Of a stretch of DNA of 64,000 bases, positions 45,618 through 55,406 are shown piece after piece. The number at the start of each line of letters is the position of its first letter. Within the stretch, counting starts at the first letter, position 1. Source of the DNA: Plesiomonas shigelloides (lineage in GTDB: Bacteria; Pseudomonadota; Gammaproteobacteria; Enterobacterales; CAMTGL01). Below the pieces are notes generated by a model, which was not told the origin of the DNA, did not search any database, and was given only the letters and a program-made list of their open reading frames with translations. Location of the stretch: the NCBI RefSeq assembly GCF_900087055.1, contig NZ_LT575468.1:1922001-1986000 (forward strand), written 5' to 3'. The position numbers and the translations under genes are program-made.

Positions 45618-47065
45618 TACAGCGTCTCCTCCAAAAATGATTTCACGATCCCCACATCCTCACGCAGGTGGAATACCATGTGCTCATTCGGACTGTATCC
45701 ACCGTAGGCAATCACGATGTGCCATTCACCGTTCAGATACGCCTCCGGCGAGTTCAACGTCGGGTGCAAATAGACCTGTGCGGCAATCAGCGCACCGGCC
45801 GCCGCTTCCTGCGCTAACCACGCATTGAGGCTGTCGCATTGCTGCTGCATAAACTCAGCGGTCAGGTTTTCCCCCATCTTGCGATCAGCGGTTTTAATCA
45901 GTTTGCGGATGATGGCTTGCTCTAAGCCGACTTTATTGATGAAACGGCCGGATAACGTGCGGTTACCAATGACTGAGAAGCCCCCCACACTGGTGTGAGC
46001 AAAGTAGGTGATGCCATAGCGGTTCAGCAGATTGCCACCGCTGGCCTTATCCATGACGTTGTAATCAATGGTGCGCTGCGTATCGTCAATATTGACGTTC
46101 ATTCGCCCTTTGCCCGGCACTTCCCACGGGTTAACCCGTGCCGCCGCCCCCAACAAATGCGGGACACCAGACATGTAGACGTAGCCTTTGGCCTTGGCAG
46201 ACCAGACTTTGACAAACGGATCGACCAGTGTGGCCAAGTCATAACCCGTGCCAACCGTGCCCAGCGATTTACTGAAGTTAATCGCATCTTGATCGTTGGT
46301 CGATGGCCCATCCAGCACCGGCTGCGCGGAAATACGCAGTGCCATTTGCGCCAAGGCATCACACACCGCTTTATGGTTAAAGCCCGGTGCCGCGATATGG
46401 GTCAGCGATTCATCCGTGCTAATCAGGGCTTGAATACCAGTACGACGACCGGTGTCCGGATCAACCTTGCCAATGATATTGGCTACGGTTCCGGCAGGCG
46501 TCAGGTCTTTACCTTTCACCGTGATTTGTGTGCCTTGGGTCAGGTCGGCAACGCGCAAGGTGCCGTTTTGACTCAACGTTAAGGTGTTAACCTCACCCAC
46601 CGTGTAAATCTGCACCGCCGCACTTTTTTCTCCCACCACGGCCGTCCAGCTGTTAACGGCGCTCCCGCTGACCGATTCCAATAACGTTGAGCTATCAACA
46701 ATCACCTGAATGGGACCGCCATCTTCCTGAGAGGCTGACACGACCGTCATGGTGTAATCCTTGGCGGCCGGCTCCAAATCGGTCTCTTCACGCTCAATCA
46801 CCACGTAAATGGGGACATTGGCCACCTTTTGGATTTCGGTGACCGCACGCCACAGCGTCCCGCGCTCATTACCGGTTTTATCCAGCATGGCGGCTTGTAC
46901 GGGGGTATTAATGCGCCACGCTTTACTGCGCGGGATTTGTGGATCGGCATCTGGCGCGGTCCCCACAAGCCCCAATACCACACCGCCTAGCGGTCCCATG
47001 GGCTGCGGTGCCGGCTGGCTCAAAATGGAAATACCATTGTGTACGAAGCTGGTAATTTCAGGCAT
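45617..47065 (-). CDS. Phage tail sheath protein (P2 FI-like)
   Basis: A 482-residue contractile sheath protein. The N-terminus (MPEITSFVHNGISILSQPAP...) and the C-terminal block (RYGITYFAHTSVGGFSVIGNRTLSG...RKMGENLTAEF) match P2-type sheaths. An unusual middle insertion (about residues 110-230) may form a surface domain. A strong GAGGAGGT Shine-Dalgarno precedes the ATG. It indicates a myovirus-type tail. Confidence 0.94.
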   Translation of the reverse strand: MPEITSFVHNGISILSQPAPQPMGPLGGVVLGLVGTAPDADPQIPRSKAWRINTPVQAAMLDKTGNERGTLWRAVTEIQKVANVPIYVVIEREETDLEPAAKDYTMTVVSASQEDGGPIQVIVDSSTLLESVSGSAVNSWTAVVGEKSAAVQIYTVGEVNTLTLSQNGTLRVADLTQGTQITVKGKDLTPAGTVANIIGKVDPDTGRRTGIQALISTDESLTHIAAPGFNHKAVCDALAQMALRISAQPVLDGPSTNDQDAINFSKSLGTVGTGYDLATLVDPFVKVWSAKAKGYVYMSGVPHLLGAAARVNPWEVPGKGRMNVNIDDTQRTIDYNVMDKASGGNLLNRYGITYFAHTSVGGFSVIGNRTLSGRFINKVGLEQAIIRKLIKTADRKMGENLTAEFMQQQCDSLNAWLAQEAAAGALIAAQVYLHPTLNSPEAYLNGEWHIVIAYGGYSPNEHMVFHLREDVGIVKSFLEETL

Positions 47066-47243
47066 GACCTACCTCCTCGCGACGACGCGGTTTCTCTTTA
47101 CTGGTGAGCGCCTTGATGTAGCCGATACGGAGCAAGTGTTCGGACTCCAAATCGGTCAGTTCGCAGGATTGCCCCTGCTCCACCCAGCGCGGTTGGTTGG
47201 GAAGTTCAAAGCCAATCCGCGCGATATAGCGTTTTTTCGTCAT
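47058..47243 (-). CDS. Small phage protein upstream of the sheath gene (DUF2635-like)
   Basis: A 61-residue protein (MTKKRYIARIGFELPNQPRWVE... ending KEKPRRREEVGHA). Small proteins of this kind precede the sheath gene in Mu-like and related phages; I call it DUF2635-like from size and position. It overlaps the sheath start by eight bases, so coupling is likely. A terminator-like hairpin ends only 12 bases before its ATG. Confidence 0.72.
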   Translation of the reverse strand: MTKKRYIARIGFELPNQPRWVEQGQSCELTDLESEHLLRIGYIKALTSKEKPRRREEVGHA

Positions 47244-47254
47244 AAAAATCCCAT

Positions 47255-47278
47255 AAAAAAACCCGCACCAAGGCGGGT
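47255..47278 (-). terminator. Terminator-like hairpin after the tail fibre assembly gene
   Basis: ACCCGC/GCGGGT with a six-base loop and seven Ts on the minus strand separates the fibre block from the sheath block, leaving no room for a new promoter downstream of it. Confidence 0.85.
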
Positions 47279-47294
47279 CTGCAACAACACGAGG

Positions 47295-47873
47295 TTATGG
47301 CGCTAATGGCCAATCAATATCTGGGGCTAAGTGGGTATCTACGCGACTGAGCAACACGCGGTACCGCTTTAAATCGGCCAATAACGCCGTTTCTTCCGCA
47401 GAAGCCATGCCTAAATCCACCGCATCCTGCAGCGGTGCGATTCGCTCTCCCGCCTGCCGCAATAGCATATTTTTCTGAGTATTCGCTTGTTCGATTTGTG
47501 CCTGCTTCTCGGCTACCGGATCTTTTACCCATTGAGAGCCATCCCAACGCTCATATTCTCCATTCGGTGCCTGCAATACCGTGTTTTCCGGCAGTGGCCC
47601 CAGTGAATCAATAAATACAGCCTCCGCCGTATCTGTGCGGTAAACAGTAGTTCCTCGATGATCCTCAACCAGTGACCACACCTGTGATTGCTCATCCCAT
47701 ACAGCCACATAGGACGTGGGGATCTCCGGAGGGGCACAAAGCGTACAATTTGCCGGCAAGCCGGTATGAGGTGCGATATATGCATCCCCTGCACCAATAA
47801 ATTCATGGGTATCTGCCCGCAAGTTATAAACCCGTAATATTTGCGGTTTATCCGACATTGCAAAACTCATCAT
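47295..47873 (-). CDS. Tail fibre assembly chaperone (Tfa-like)
   Basis: A 192-residue tail fibre assembly protein. The C-terminal half ([53 protein letters not shown]) is the common Tfa/caudo_TAP region with DW at the end. It follows the fibre gene and shares a TGATG overlap with its stop. It helps fold or trimerise the fibre. Confidence 0.9.
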   Translation of the reverse strand: MMSFAMSDKPQILRVYNLRADTHEFIGAGDAYIAPHTGLPANCTLCAPPEIPTSYVAVWDEQSQVWSLVEDHRGTTVYRTDTAEAVFIDSLGPLPENTVLQAPNGEYERWDGSQWVKDPVAEKQAQIEQANTQKNMLLRQAGERIAPLQDAVDLGMASAEETALLADLKRYRVLLSRVDTHLAPDIDWPLAP

Positions 47874-49600
47874 GCTAATTTCACCATGTAATTTAATGCG
47901 ATGTTTCTTACCGTGTTTTCTGCGTTACCCGTGGCACTGATACTCACAGTGTGACCATGCGAACCAATGCTGATGCTGTGTGTATGCGCGCCGATATAAA
48001 CTGTATGCGCATGGTTCCCTGCCGCATTGGTGCTAGGGCCTCTGCCATACCCATCTGTACCTGTTTGTCGCCATGGATTGTTCGCACCTACACCAGAATA
48101 GGGGTCAATCCCGTCATGTTGGTGATTCCCGGTGGTGTTTGTGGTTTTAGTACCGTAATCAAAAGAACTGGTTGTTCTACTGCCTAAGTCAGTATTCGAT
48201 ACACTGGCGGCGTGTCCGTGAGATTTGATGCCATCTTGCTCTAAGCTCAGTACCGCACGCCCATTAGGTTTCCCTTTAATGGTTTGTCCACGCATATCGG
48301 GCAATACACCTGACGGATATGCATTCGCCAGCAATGGATACTGCGCCTTATTAAAACTTTGTCCCTGCATCAGTACATAACCCGGAGGTGGCGTATCCGA
48401 TGGCCACGGCAATGGCACTCCAACAGGCAAGGTATTGCCAACTTCAACCCAATCGCGCCATGGCCCATTTGTGCCGTTCCAACTTCCCGTTAAGCCACGG
48501 CAAAATTTACGGCATGAACCAAAGGTGGTGTATTCCTGCTGACATCCATAGGCCGAAGGTGTCACAACCAATGTGCCGGCCTCCGCTAACGGATAATGGT
48601 GTTCGGTTGTCGCCCCTGCATTCGCCGGCTGGTAATACACGCCTCGATGAGCCAGAGAGCCCAAGGTATTTAAATCGACCGATAGCGGCTGCTCACTAAT
48701 TGGGAAAGCGGCCTGACTCATGCGTTTACGCAGTTCATTAATCGCTTTTGGGGTAGCGGCGAGCTTCTCACTCTCACTGTCGAGAGCGCTGGAGAGTTGA
48801 ACCAAACCACGTTTAGCGGTCGTCGCATCCTCAGCGGTATATTTACCTGCCGCTAAGTCGTGAACGGCCTTCACCGCTTTCGGCGTTGCCGCTAGTGTCT
48901 CGGACGTGCTATCAGTCGTACTACTTAGCTGAACCAGACCACGCTTACTCGTAGTGGCATTCTCTGCCGTGTATTTGCCTGCGGCCAAGTCACGCACCGC
49001 TTTCACCGCCTTGGGTGTTGCGGCGAGTGTCTCTGAGGTACTCTCTGTGGCGCTGCTCAGCTGCACAAAGCCCTTCTCCGTCAATGACGCCTCAGGGTGG
49101 TTGCGGCTTTCTTCATGGCGTTGAATTTCTCGCTTCAAATCCGCCAACGTCGGCCACACCACAGACGGATCGATAGTGACATTCACCACGCCAGCATTCT
49201 GGGGAATGAAGCGCAGCCGGTACAAATAGCTTTTGGCTTCCCCCGAGGTGATCAGCGGTTTGAAGTCCCCTGACACCCGTCGATAGGCGTACAAGATGCC
49301 GTTATCCAAGATGGCTGACATCTCATTGATGTAATACCCCGTGCCATTAATGGCATGTTCGGCCGGTATGGCGCACTCCGCCACAAAGACACCGGGGTTC
49401 TTTTCATCCTGATAAACCTTGGCCGGAAACTCGGCAATTTTATTGACCATGGCCGTCAATCCCATCGGCGATTGGTCATCCGGTAGGACGCCATTACCAA
49501 TCCCGATTTTGGCAATGTTGACGACCTTACCCAAAGCGTGTGCTGTACTTTCGTAGTTCAGACCCGCCTGAGTCAGGTAGCCGCGATAATCTTTACTCAT
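47870..49600 (-). CDS. Phage tail fibre with internal repeats
   Basis: A 576-residue tail fibre. Residues 1-150 are the P2/Mu-type attachment domain ([20 protein letters not shown]...). Three repeats of about 46 residues (core [35 protein letters not shown]) span about 165-305. The C-terminal receptor-binding region holds [21 protein letters not shown] (a phage collar-type segment) and a histidine-rich tip with [33 protein letters not shown]. HxH pairs of this kind bind iron in T4 gp12 and gp37. Repeats suggest modular lengthening by recombination. Confidence 0.93.
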   Translation of the reverse strand: MSKDYRGYLTQAGLNYESTAHALGKVVNIAKIGIGNGVLPDDQSPMGLTAMVNKIAEFPAKVYQDEKNPGVFVAECAIPAEHAINGTGYYINEMSAILDNGILYAYRRVSGDFKPLITSGEAKSYLYRLRFIPQNAGVVNVTIDPSVVWPTLADLKREIQRHEESRNHPEASLTEKGFVQLSSATESTSETLAATPKAVKAVRDLAAGKYTAENATTSKRGLVQLSSTTDSTSETLAATPKAVKAVHDLAAGKYTAEDATTAKRGLVQLSSALDSESEKLAATPKAINELRKRMSQAAFPISEQPLSVDLNTLGSLAHRGVYYQPANAGATTEHHYPLAEAGTLVVTPSAYGCQQEYTTFGSCRKFCRGLTGSWNGTNGPWRDWVEVGNTLPVGVPLPWPSDTPPPGYVLMQGQSFNKAQYPLLANAYPSGVLPDMRGQTIKGKPNGRAVLSLEQDGIKSHGHAASVSNTDLGSRTTSSFDYGTKTTNTTGNHQHDGIDPYSGVGANNPWRQTGTDGYGRGPSTNAAGNHAHTVYIGAHTHSISIGSHGHTVSISATGNAENTVRNIALNYMVKLA

Positions 49601-50205
49601 CGGATAGCCGCCTCAGAATCTGAAATGATATAAACCTCACCCACCACTGCGTGGTATACCCCATAATCATCCGAACGCAGTGCCGGAGCCCACGGCTCAC
49701 AATCACTCACCACACCGGACTCGGCATAAATCGCCGTATACAATGCAACATCTGCCGCTCTAACCAACTCCAAAGCCACGATATCCCGCTCGGCCTTGTA
49801 GGTATTAATACGTGCAATAATCCGCCGTGACGTGGCCTCATCCAGCTGGGCATCGGGTAAATTGGCCACAAGCTTCAACTCGTAAGGCCGGCCGGTTTTG
49901 GTAATTTCCGCCTCAACACCCAGGGCACTTAAGGCAAACATCAGCCCATAGCGCGAGCAGCTTTTAGACTGAATAACCAAACCATTGGCGGTGACATTAC
50001 GCCGTGCTTGTAGTGAGTCTTCCGGAAACCAGTCCGACACCCCACGCTCAATGGCGAGCGCTGGTAAAAACTGGGCCGGTGTACACATGGCATCAAAGAG
50101 TCCAGCAGTCGGTGAACGCGCCTCTTGTTGGTGTAACTCGGCCTCTATCAGCCGTAACAACGCGGACTGCAAGGGAGTGCGGTTATCCGGGAGCGAGTCA
50201 CTCAT
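49597..50205 (-). CDS. Phage baseplate protein I (P2 gpI-like)
   Basis: A 202-residue baseplate wedge protein of the P2 gpI family ([27 protein letters not shown], then [28 protein letters not shown]). The start at 50205 follows GGAGGTG and overlaps the end of gpJ; the longer frame from 50280 is a chance extension. It connects baseplate and fibres. Confidence 0.9.
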   Translation of the reverse strand: MSDSLPDNRTPLQSALLRLIEAELHQQEARSPTAGLFDAMCTPAQFLPALAIERGVSDWFPEDSLQARRNVTANGLVIQSKSCSRYGLMFALSALGVEAEITKTGRPYELKLVANLPDAQLDEATSRRIIARINTYKAERDIVALELVRAADVALYTAIYAESGVVSDCEPWAPALRSDDYGVYHAVVGEVYIISDSEAAIR

Positions 50206-51202
50206 ACGCCACCTCCAACTTGATGCCGGTACAATACGGCGCCGTTTTGTAGTCACACACAATGCTGGCCGCCGGCTCACTCAATTCAACACGCACCACC
50301 CTTTGTGCCTGCTGCAAGGTGAAATACAACATCGACAGATCTACCCGTCCGTTCAGGCGGTGCGTGGCTTGCGCGTATTCCTGCAAGGCCGCGGTCACCG
50401 GCTCGATATCAATCAGTCCATCCGGCGTAGGCCGACCATACAGTTTGGCGTGGATTTTATAGTGGGTGATCGTCGGCGCTTTGACCGACAGGACATCGGT
50501 CTCCAGCTCAATGTCATCCCGAGACAAGTAGGCCGCAACCTCCTTGATCAGCGCCTCCGAGGGGATCCCCTCGGCCGTCTCGCGTGACAAAATGTAGAGG
50601 GAGACGTTACCGGTGCCCGGCGCTTCACAACGTGCCTGCGCATCCAGCACTTTGCCCACCGGACTTTCGTCAGCGAAGCGGTAGCGCAAGACCACTTCAT
50701 TGGCTTGTGGCTTCTCGACCGAAATGGTCGGCCGTTCGCCCAATGTCATGGCATGAAACCGGTAAGCGGTTCGGCTGCCCGTGGTGCCAAATCCAAACGG
50801 GGCCAGCAAGGCGCGGATCAGCAAGTCCCGATCGCTTTCCATCTCGTCAGGCTGGGGTGGATAAGCATTCGGGTTGCCCTTTTTTAACGTTTGCCGGAAA
50901 ACCCCAAAATCCGCCGCCCGCGCATCCAGTGAATCCCCTTTGGCAAACAGCATCAGCAAACTTTCAAACTGCTTGTTGCGCTTACGATCTTCAAAGACCA
51001 TCACTTCCGTCAGGTACTGCAGCAAAATCGTCAGGATTTCTGCATCGTTTTCTAATGTCTGTTCGACGGCAGTGACATCCTCGGGGCGGATCGCCGTGAG
51101 GCATTGCAAGAAGGCCTGTTTTAAGCGTGGATACTTCTGAGAAAAGGGTTCATATTGCAACGCCTGCGGGACGGGGATCCGGTCTATCGCCGGATTAAAC
51201 AT
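50198..51202 (-). CDS. Phage baseplate protein J (P2 gpJ-like)
   Basis: A 334-residue baseplate assembly protein of the gpJ/Mu gp47 family. It forms the wedge together with gpI and gpW. The N-terminal LLQYLTEVMVFEDRKRNKQ and the middle ALLAPFGFGTTGSRTAYRFHAMT are conserved-looking. It overlaps gpW by eight bases. Confidence 0.91.
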   Translation of the reverse strand: MFNPAIDRIPVPQALQYEPFSQKYPRLKQAFLQCLTAIRPEDVTAVEQTLENDAEILTILLQYLTEVMVFEDRKRNKQFESLLMLFAKGDSLDARAADFGVFRQTLKKGNPNAYPPQPDEMESDRDLLIRALLAPFGFGTTGSRTAYRFHAMTLGERPTISVEKPQANEVVLRYRFADESPVGKVLDAQARCEAPGTGNVSLYILSRETAEGIPSEALIKEVAAYLSRDDIELETDVLSVKAPTITHYKIHAKLYGRPTPDGLIDIEPVTAALQEYAQATHRLNGRVDLSMLYFTLQQAQRVVRVELSEPAASIVCDYKTAPYCTGIKLEVAYE

Positions 51203-51527
51203 GTACCTTCACCTCCACATATTCCCCCTCGTAATGGCCAAAAATCGACACAAAAAAACCCGCGTCGGCGGGTTTAAGTTCGATTCGCTTGGGGCTGAAA
51301 TCCGTGATGCCATTCGCGGGGTCCGCCATGGCATCAAACATGTCCGCCTTGATGAGTAAGGCGACATCTGGCGATACATTTCGCCCCAGATAATCAGGAA
51401 CATGGCAGCCAAAGGCGCGTCGGCGGTACCGACTCCCCTGACGGGTAGTAAAGAGTTGCTGTAAGCGGCTGGCCAGTTGTTCGAAACCGCGGAGAGTGCG
51501 CCCTGTGCGCGCGTCCATCCCGAACAT
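51195..51527 (-). CDS. Phage baseplate protein W (P2 gpW/T4 gp25-like)
   Basis: A 110-residue lysozyme-like baseplate protein of the gp25 family (MFGMDARTGRTLRGFEQLASRLQQLFTTRQGSRYRRRAFGCHVPDYLG). The start is ATG at 51527, or possibly 51518, both near GAGGGGAA. A longer frame to 51698 overlaps gpV and is spurious. The C-terminal coding sequence contains a terminator-like hairpin. Confidence 0.9.
   Translation of the reverse strand: MFGMDARTGRTLRGFEQLASRLQQLFTTRQGSRYRRRAFGCHVPDYLGRNVSPDVALLIKADMFDAMADPANGITDFSPKRIELKPADAGFFVSIFGHYEGEYVEVKVHV
51252..51275 (-). terminator. Terminator-like hairpin inside the baseplate W gene
   Basis: AAACCCGC/GCGGGTTT with a four-base loop followed by seven Ts on the minus strand lies within the gpW coding region, encoding KPADAGFF. 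Confidence 0.75.
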
Positions 51528-51534
51528 ATTCCCC

Positions 51535-52119
51535 TCATTGCGTGTGACTGACCGCCCCCACCATCGGCTCACCGTGTGGGTGACGGTGTGAATTATAGAT
51601 AGTGCGATCGTCTGACAGGTTGCGAACCTGATCGCCGAGCTCACCATGTACATTGCGCACATAGGGCGTATCGACGAACTCCACCCCGCCTGGGGCATGG
51701 ATAACCAATTTCCCGACCGCTTTATCCCAATACAGGTAACTCTGCGCTATCTGGGTATACACCCAATCGGGGTTATCGGTGGGAAACGGGAAGTCGTCAG
51801 AATCAATACCGACTAAGGCAATGCAGCCTTGCAAGTTATCACCGGCACCGTAATTGAGCAGTAGCGTGGTTTCCCCCACGGAGGGCTGGCGGTAATGCGC
51901 CACATCCCCCGCCGCGGCGGAAAACCATTTGATCGGTGGCGTCGTATTTTTACCGACCACCACGGTACAACGGTGACCCGATACTGACTGAATACGCCCG
52001 AGCAAAATCGCATTATTCGCGCGGCGCCGCCCAGACTCAATCTGCGCCTCGAGCAAGGCAATCCGATCTAATAAGGGGGCAAGGCGCATCGCGATAATCT
52101 GATCTAACGCATCATGCAT
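51535..52119 (-). CDS. Phage baseplate spike protein V (P2 gpV-like)
   Basis: A 194-residue tail spike of the gpV family (MHDALDQIIAMRLAPLLDRIALLEAQI, then NAILLGRIQSVSGHRCTVVVG and an OB-fold). The C-terminus has VHGELGDQVRNLSDDRTIYNSHRHPHGEPMVGAVSHTQ, with the HxH motif that binds iron at the spike tip. GAGGTG precedes the ATG at 52119. The longer frame starting at 52158 is less likely. Confidence 0.9.
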   Translation of the reverse strand: MHDALDQIIAMRLAPLLDRIALLEAQIESGRRRANNAILLGRIQSVSGHRCTVVVGKNTTPPIKWFSAAAGDVAHYRQPSVGETTLLLNYGAGDNLQGCIALVGIDSDDFPFPTDNPDWVYTQIAQSYLYWDKAVGKLVIHAPGGVEFVDTPYVRNVHGELGDQVRNLSDDRTIYNSHRHPHGEPMVGAVSHTQ

Positions 52120-52126
52120 AGTCACC

Positions 52127-52654
52127 TCACAGAAGCGGCTGATATGCGTTGGGGTCATCCGGATTATCTGGATTTACGGCAAACCTCACGCCATCACGGA
52201 TAGGCGACGGGGTGAACGCCCCTGCACCTAAGTACAGCGGTTGGATCCATTGCACACCACGACTTTCTACCCCATCCACTCCCAGCATAAAGCCGGTATC
52301 ACCGTTCACTTGAATATCCGGCTGGCCACAACAAGAAGCCGATAAACCGAACGTGTTTAAGTCAATCACGCGCTCAACCTCTGAGGCCAAATCAATTGCC
52401 ACCAACACCGCGCGCGGTACTGACGCCGGCACGACACAATGTGCGGTAATAAGAAATTGGTGTTGATAGCGACCATCTGGCCGGCGCGTTCCGGGGTGTG
52501 CATCCTCGAATTGGATAAAGACCGCCGGACCGTTTAAGGGCACTGACCCAAAGTCCTCATAGCCCAGCACGGGAATATCCCCGACCAAACGGGTCGTCAA
52601 CCCAGCCACGAGGCGGTCATAGTACTGACTAGGGCTTTCAATCATTTCAGCCAT
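52127..52654 (-). CDS. Phage tail-completion-like protein (gp37/DUF1834-like)
   Basis: A 175-residue protein between the head-to-tail joining and baseplate genes. The N-terminus (MAEMIESPSQYYDRLVAGLTTRL...) and GPAVFIQFEDAHPG resemble gp37-like (DUF1834) tail-end proteins of Mu-like phages. I infer a tail terminator or connector role from position. Its start overlaps the end of the preceding Z-like gene by eight bases. Confidence 0.68.
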   Translation of the reverse strand: MAEMIESPSQYYDRLVAGLTTRLVGDIPVLGYEDFGSVPLNGPAVFIQFEDAHPGTRRPDGRYQHQFLITAHCVVPASVPRAVLVAIDLASEVERVIDLNTFGLSASCCGQPDIQVNGDTGFMLGVDGVESRGVQWIQPLYLGAGAFTPSPIRDGVRFAVNPDNPDDPNAYQPLL

Positions 52655-53207
52655 GTCCTCCTCCTGCCGCTAACTTGCTGCGCCCCCGTAAATCCGTCTC
52701 GAAATGGCGCAAAAAGATATCCGGCAAATTCAAAAACACCTCATCCTCCAACGCCACAATCATCTCATCGTCAATCGGCACACGGATCCGCTCGAGCGGG
52801 GTCCGCTGCTTCCCCTTACGTCGCCAAACCCCTCGCCGTCCGCGAATGACCGCCACAAAAGCCTGTTCGTGATAAGTCCCCCGAATCATCAGGCCGCCTG
52901 CTGCTTTGCGAACGCCGCCTTTAAACAGCAAGGGATCAAGGTCATTCAAGCCAAACCAAAACTTGAGCTCAGCGCTATCCTGACCGGGCTTTAAGTAGGC
53001 TTGCACACGCCGTTTCAAACTTCGCTGTACGGGACGCAGACCAAGGCGTTCACGCATCAGGTTTAACGCCTGCTTACGGATAGTGATTTCGGTTCGCTTC
53101 ATGGCGCGGTGATATGCCATGCGAATGGCTTTATCGCTCAAGGCCGAGAACTGCAACAGCATCCGCTCCAGCACATCGTCATCAATATGCATGTACAGCA
53201 GGCTCAT
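52647..53207 (-). CDS. Minor tail protein Z-like
   Basis: A 186-residue basic protein matching the lambda gpZ family: RKQALNLMRERLGLRPVQRSLKRRVQAYLKPG, then FWFGLNDLDPLLFKGGVRK and VWRRKGKQRTPLERIRVPID. Lambda gpZ acts at the head-tail connection during DNA injection. It overlaps the FII-like gene's end by four bases. Confidence 0.87.
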   Translation of the reverse strand: MSLLYMHIDDDVLERMLLQFSALSDKAIRMAYHRAMKRTEITIRKQALNLMRERLGLRPVQRSLKRRVQAYLKPGQDSAELKFWFGLNDLDPLLFKGGVRKAAGGLMIRGTYHEQAFVAVIRGRRGVWRRKGKQRTPLERIRVPIDDEMIVALEDEVFLNLPDIFLRHFETDLRGRSKLAAGGGHG

Positions 53208-53593
53208 CGCGTAAATCTCACCCCATTTCCGGAAGGTAAACGCTGCTCACTCACTAAGCCCAGCACCAGTATGGTGCTGATTGCATCGGGGTAGATGACA
53301 TCGACAACCATCCGCATGCCTTGTGGCGTTTTAACCTTGGCACCAATCAGTGCGCGCTCTAATCGTTCACCCAACACAGACAATGCCCCATGCTCACAAA
53401 CGGCGGCAAAGGGACGTGGCGAGGTGCTACTGCCACTCCCTTTTCCCAGCGATTGTTGTGAGTCATAAATCGCGCGAATAGACCGCTGTTGACCAGACGA
53501 AAGCTCAAAAATAAAGTCAGCCGCCATATGCTCCATGATGGCTTCATCAGCCCGCTGCAAAGCGCTATCAAACAGCACATCTAAAGACGCCAT
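53204..53593 (-). CDS. Head-tail joining protein (lambda FII-like)
   Basis: A 129-residue protein in the position of lambda gpFII, which joins head and tail. Conserved patterns are weak; the call rests on length, order (FI, FII, Z) and the VDVIYPDAISTILVLGL core. It begins a single base from the FI-like gene. Confidence 0.65.
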   Translation of the reverse strand: MASLDVLFDSALQRADEAIMEHMAADFIFELSSGQQRSIRAIYDSQQSLGKGSGSSTSPRPFAAVCEHGALSVLGERLERALIGAKVKTPQGMRMVVDVIYPDAISTILVLGLVSEQRLPSGNGVRFTR

Positions 53594-53594
53594 A

Positions 53595-53942
53595 TCACAC
53601 CACCTGAATCAGCCCACGCTGACTCAACTCAGGCACCCACACTGGCGCTAGCCAACATGACTCCCCTTTTAACACCAGACTTATCGGCTGGCCTTCGGCG
53701 TTGAACGCATCGGTATGTAAGGTCACTAATGCGGTCACATGAACGCGCTCAGCCTGCGAATCAAATGAGTTCACATCTTCACTCGGTGCTTCTTCCGGCG
53801 CGCTGGCCATTTCCGCCAATTCCTCCTGCGCTTCACGTACACGCTGCTGCAAATCAGCCAACGAGCCCGTCACGGGTAACTTACGCCCTAATTGCTCACT
53901 GAGCGCATTCAATTGCGTAATCAATTCCTCTTTCTGCGACAT
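53595..53942 (-). CDS. DNA packaging FI-like protein
   Basis: A 115-residue protein (MSQKEELITQLNALSEQLGRKLPVTGSLADLQQRVREAQEEL...) in the place of lambda FI, which helps terminase dock on the prohead. Residues about 1-50 form a helix-rich acidic segment, as in FI. GAGGAG lies six bases before the ATG at 53942. An upstream ATG at 53963 sits inside the hairpin described separately. Confidence 0.75.
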   Translation of the reverse strand: MSQKEELITQLNALSEQLGRKLPVTGSLADLQQRVREAQEELAEMASAPEEAPSEDVNSFDSQAERVHVTALVTLHTDAFNAEGQPISLVLKGESCWLAPVWVPELSQRGLIQVV

Positions 53943-53954
53943 GCTTCGCTCCTC

Positions 53955-53981
53955 AAAAATCATGCCCCATTCAGGGGCATG
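53955..53981 (-). terminator. Terminator-like hairpin between capsid and FI-like genes
   Basis: CATGCCCC/GGGGCATG with a five-base loop is followed by ATTTTTG on the minus strand. Confidence 0.8.
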
Positions 53982-53991
53982 CTCATGGGCA

Positions 53992-55017
53992 TTACGCCAA
54001 TTTCACGGATACAAATTCGTCGGCATCCGCCAAAATCATCAGCGGTGCAGATTGGGTCATGGTGTACTCATGCGCAGGGTCACCGGTTTGGATCCAGTTT
54101 TTCGGGAAGCGCGTCCCTTTCACGACCCCTTCTCGGATAATCTCGATATCCTGACAACCCCCATAGGTACGCAGACCGCGCGCATGGGTGTTGCCCAGCA
54201 CCATCGTCAGTTCAGGCAGGTAGTTTTGCTTTTTCCCCTTCACGATATGCTGGCCGCTGTACACCACAATCGCGACATCACCGAACATCCCTTTGTACGA
54301 CACGGCTTGGCCCAGATCTTTTAACGCGGTTTCCAACACCGAATTGGAGCCGCGGCGGATATCCAGCTTCTCATTCACTTTTTTGAAGGAGCGGAACAGC
54401 GCCCATCCTTTCGGGTCAAATACGATGATGTTGATCACGCCACTGGCCTGCAGGGCATACGCTTCAATGTCTTCGGTGGGGTCATAGGTGGCTTTATCTT
54501 TTTTCGACCATTCCGCGCCGCCCGCCTGTGTGATGTTGTTGCCGGCGCTGCGCTGCATATCCACTTCGACTGGCTCAAAATCCTCACCTTCCATAATGTA
54601 GCGGCCATGCAACACGGCATCGACGGCCTGACGCTCTTCAATTTGCTGAATGGCCAACTCTTCATCTTTGAGGTTTTGCAAAATCAGGCGCTTGCGGCGG
54701 TAGGCCGGATCATTCAAGTTCTGCGGGTCTTCATCCGCCAACTGCGTCACCACCATGCCCGGCGTGACTTCATGCTTCGGCTTCACATAGCCGGGTTTGA
54801 ATTGTTGGCGCAGACCACCACGGGTACGCAGTACCTTGCCGGATACCGTTGGCGAGACATACACCGCCATATCCACTTCACCTGGGATTTTGGCCAGATT
54901 CACTTCCTCGGTATCGAAGGTATAGGTCTCACGGAAGAACAGACGCAAAAACAGCTGATCAAACTTAAATTTTTGCTGCGTCGCAGTCAGCAGCTTATGA
55001 GTCGTATACATCGACAT
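53992..55017 (-). CDS. Major capsid protein (lambda gpE family)
   Basis: A 341-residue HK97-fold capsid protein of the lambda gpE family (MSMYTTHKLLTATQQKFKFDQLFLRLFFRETYTFDTEEVNLAKIPG...). GVINIIVFDPKGWALFRSFKKVNEKLDIRRGS is typical of the family. The start at 55017, after TAGGTAA, is chosen over a longer frame from 55074. It assembles the icosahedral head, decorated by the small protein encoded upstream. Confidence 0.93.
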   Translation of the reverse strand: MSMYTTHKLLTATQQKFKFDQLFLRLFFRETYTFDTEEVNLAKIPGEVDMAVYVSPTVSGKVLRTRGGLRQQFKPGYVKPKHEVTPGMVVTQLADEDPQNLNDPAYRRKRLILQNLKDEELAIQQIEERQAVDAVLHGRYIMEGEDFEPVEVDMQRSAGNNITQAGGAEWSKKDKATYDPTEDIEAYALQASGVINIIVFDPKGWALFRSFKKVNEKLDIRRGSNSVLETALKDLGQAVSYKGMFGDVAIVVYSGQHIVKGKKQNYLPELTMVLGNTHARGLRTYGGCQDIEIIREGVVKGTRFPKNWIQTGDPAHEYTMTQSAPLMILADADEFVSVKLA

Positions 55018-55027
55018 AGCGTTACCT

Positions 55028-55049
55028 ATAAAAAAGCCGCATCCGCGGC
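55028..55049 (-). terminator. Terminator-like hairpin between decoration and capsid genes
   Basis: GCCGC/GCGGC with a four-base loop and six Ts on the minus strand. The stem is short, so efficiency may be partial. Confidence 0.6.
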
Positions 55050-55070
55050 CTTCAATCATTGAACAGACAA

Positions 55071-55397
55071 TCACACCACGCTGAGCGCAGTGCCAACAAA
55101 CGCATTACGTTTAAGGTGCTCATCCGAGACACCGTGTGGCCACTGAATATCCTCCAAACGCCACGACCCACTTTTGAAATAGGTCACCTGCGTTGCAGAA
55201 TCAGCGACACTTAAGGCAAGCAGTCCCACTGCGGTACCCGCTTTAGTCCCATCCCATGCCACCAATTTTCCCGTTTCGTTTAACATCAACGGGGTCAATG
55301 CGGGTGTCGCCGCGCTTAAGTCGGCTGCACCGCGGGCGGTGTACACCGGATCGCTATCGCCCAATGGCTGAAAATAGGTCAGTACTTCTTCGCTCAT
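55071..55397 (-). CDS. Head decoration protein (lambda gpD family)
   Basis: A 108-residue protein of the lambda gpD type (HDPD family), which trimerises on the capsid surface. The core reads PALTPLMLNETGKLVAWDGTKAGTAVGLLALSVADSATQVTYFKSG. The order scaffold-D-E is as in lambda. Confidence 0.9.
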   Translation of the reverse strand: MSEEVLTYFQPLGDSDPVYTARGAADLSAATPALTPLMLNETGKLVAWDGTKAGTAVGLLALSVADSATQVTYFKSGSWRLEDIQWPHGVSDEHLKRNAFVGTALSVV

Positions 55398-55406
55398 TGC
55401 CCCTCC

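Noticed and set aside
51535-51698. Longer gpW frame extending to 51698
   Set aside because: The extension lies within gpV in another frame, and a Shine-Dalgarno precedes the internal ATG instead.
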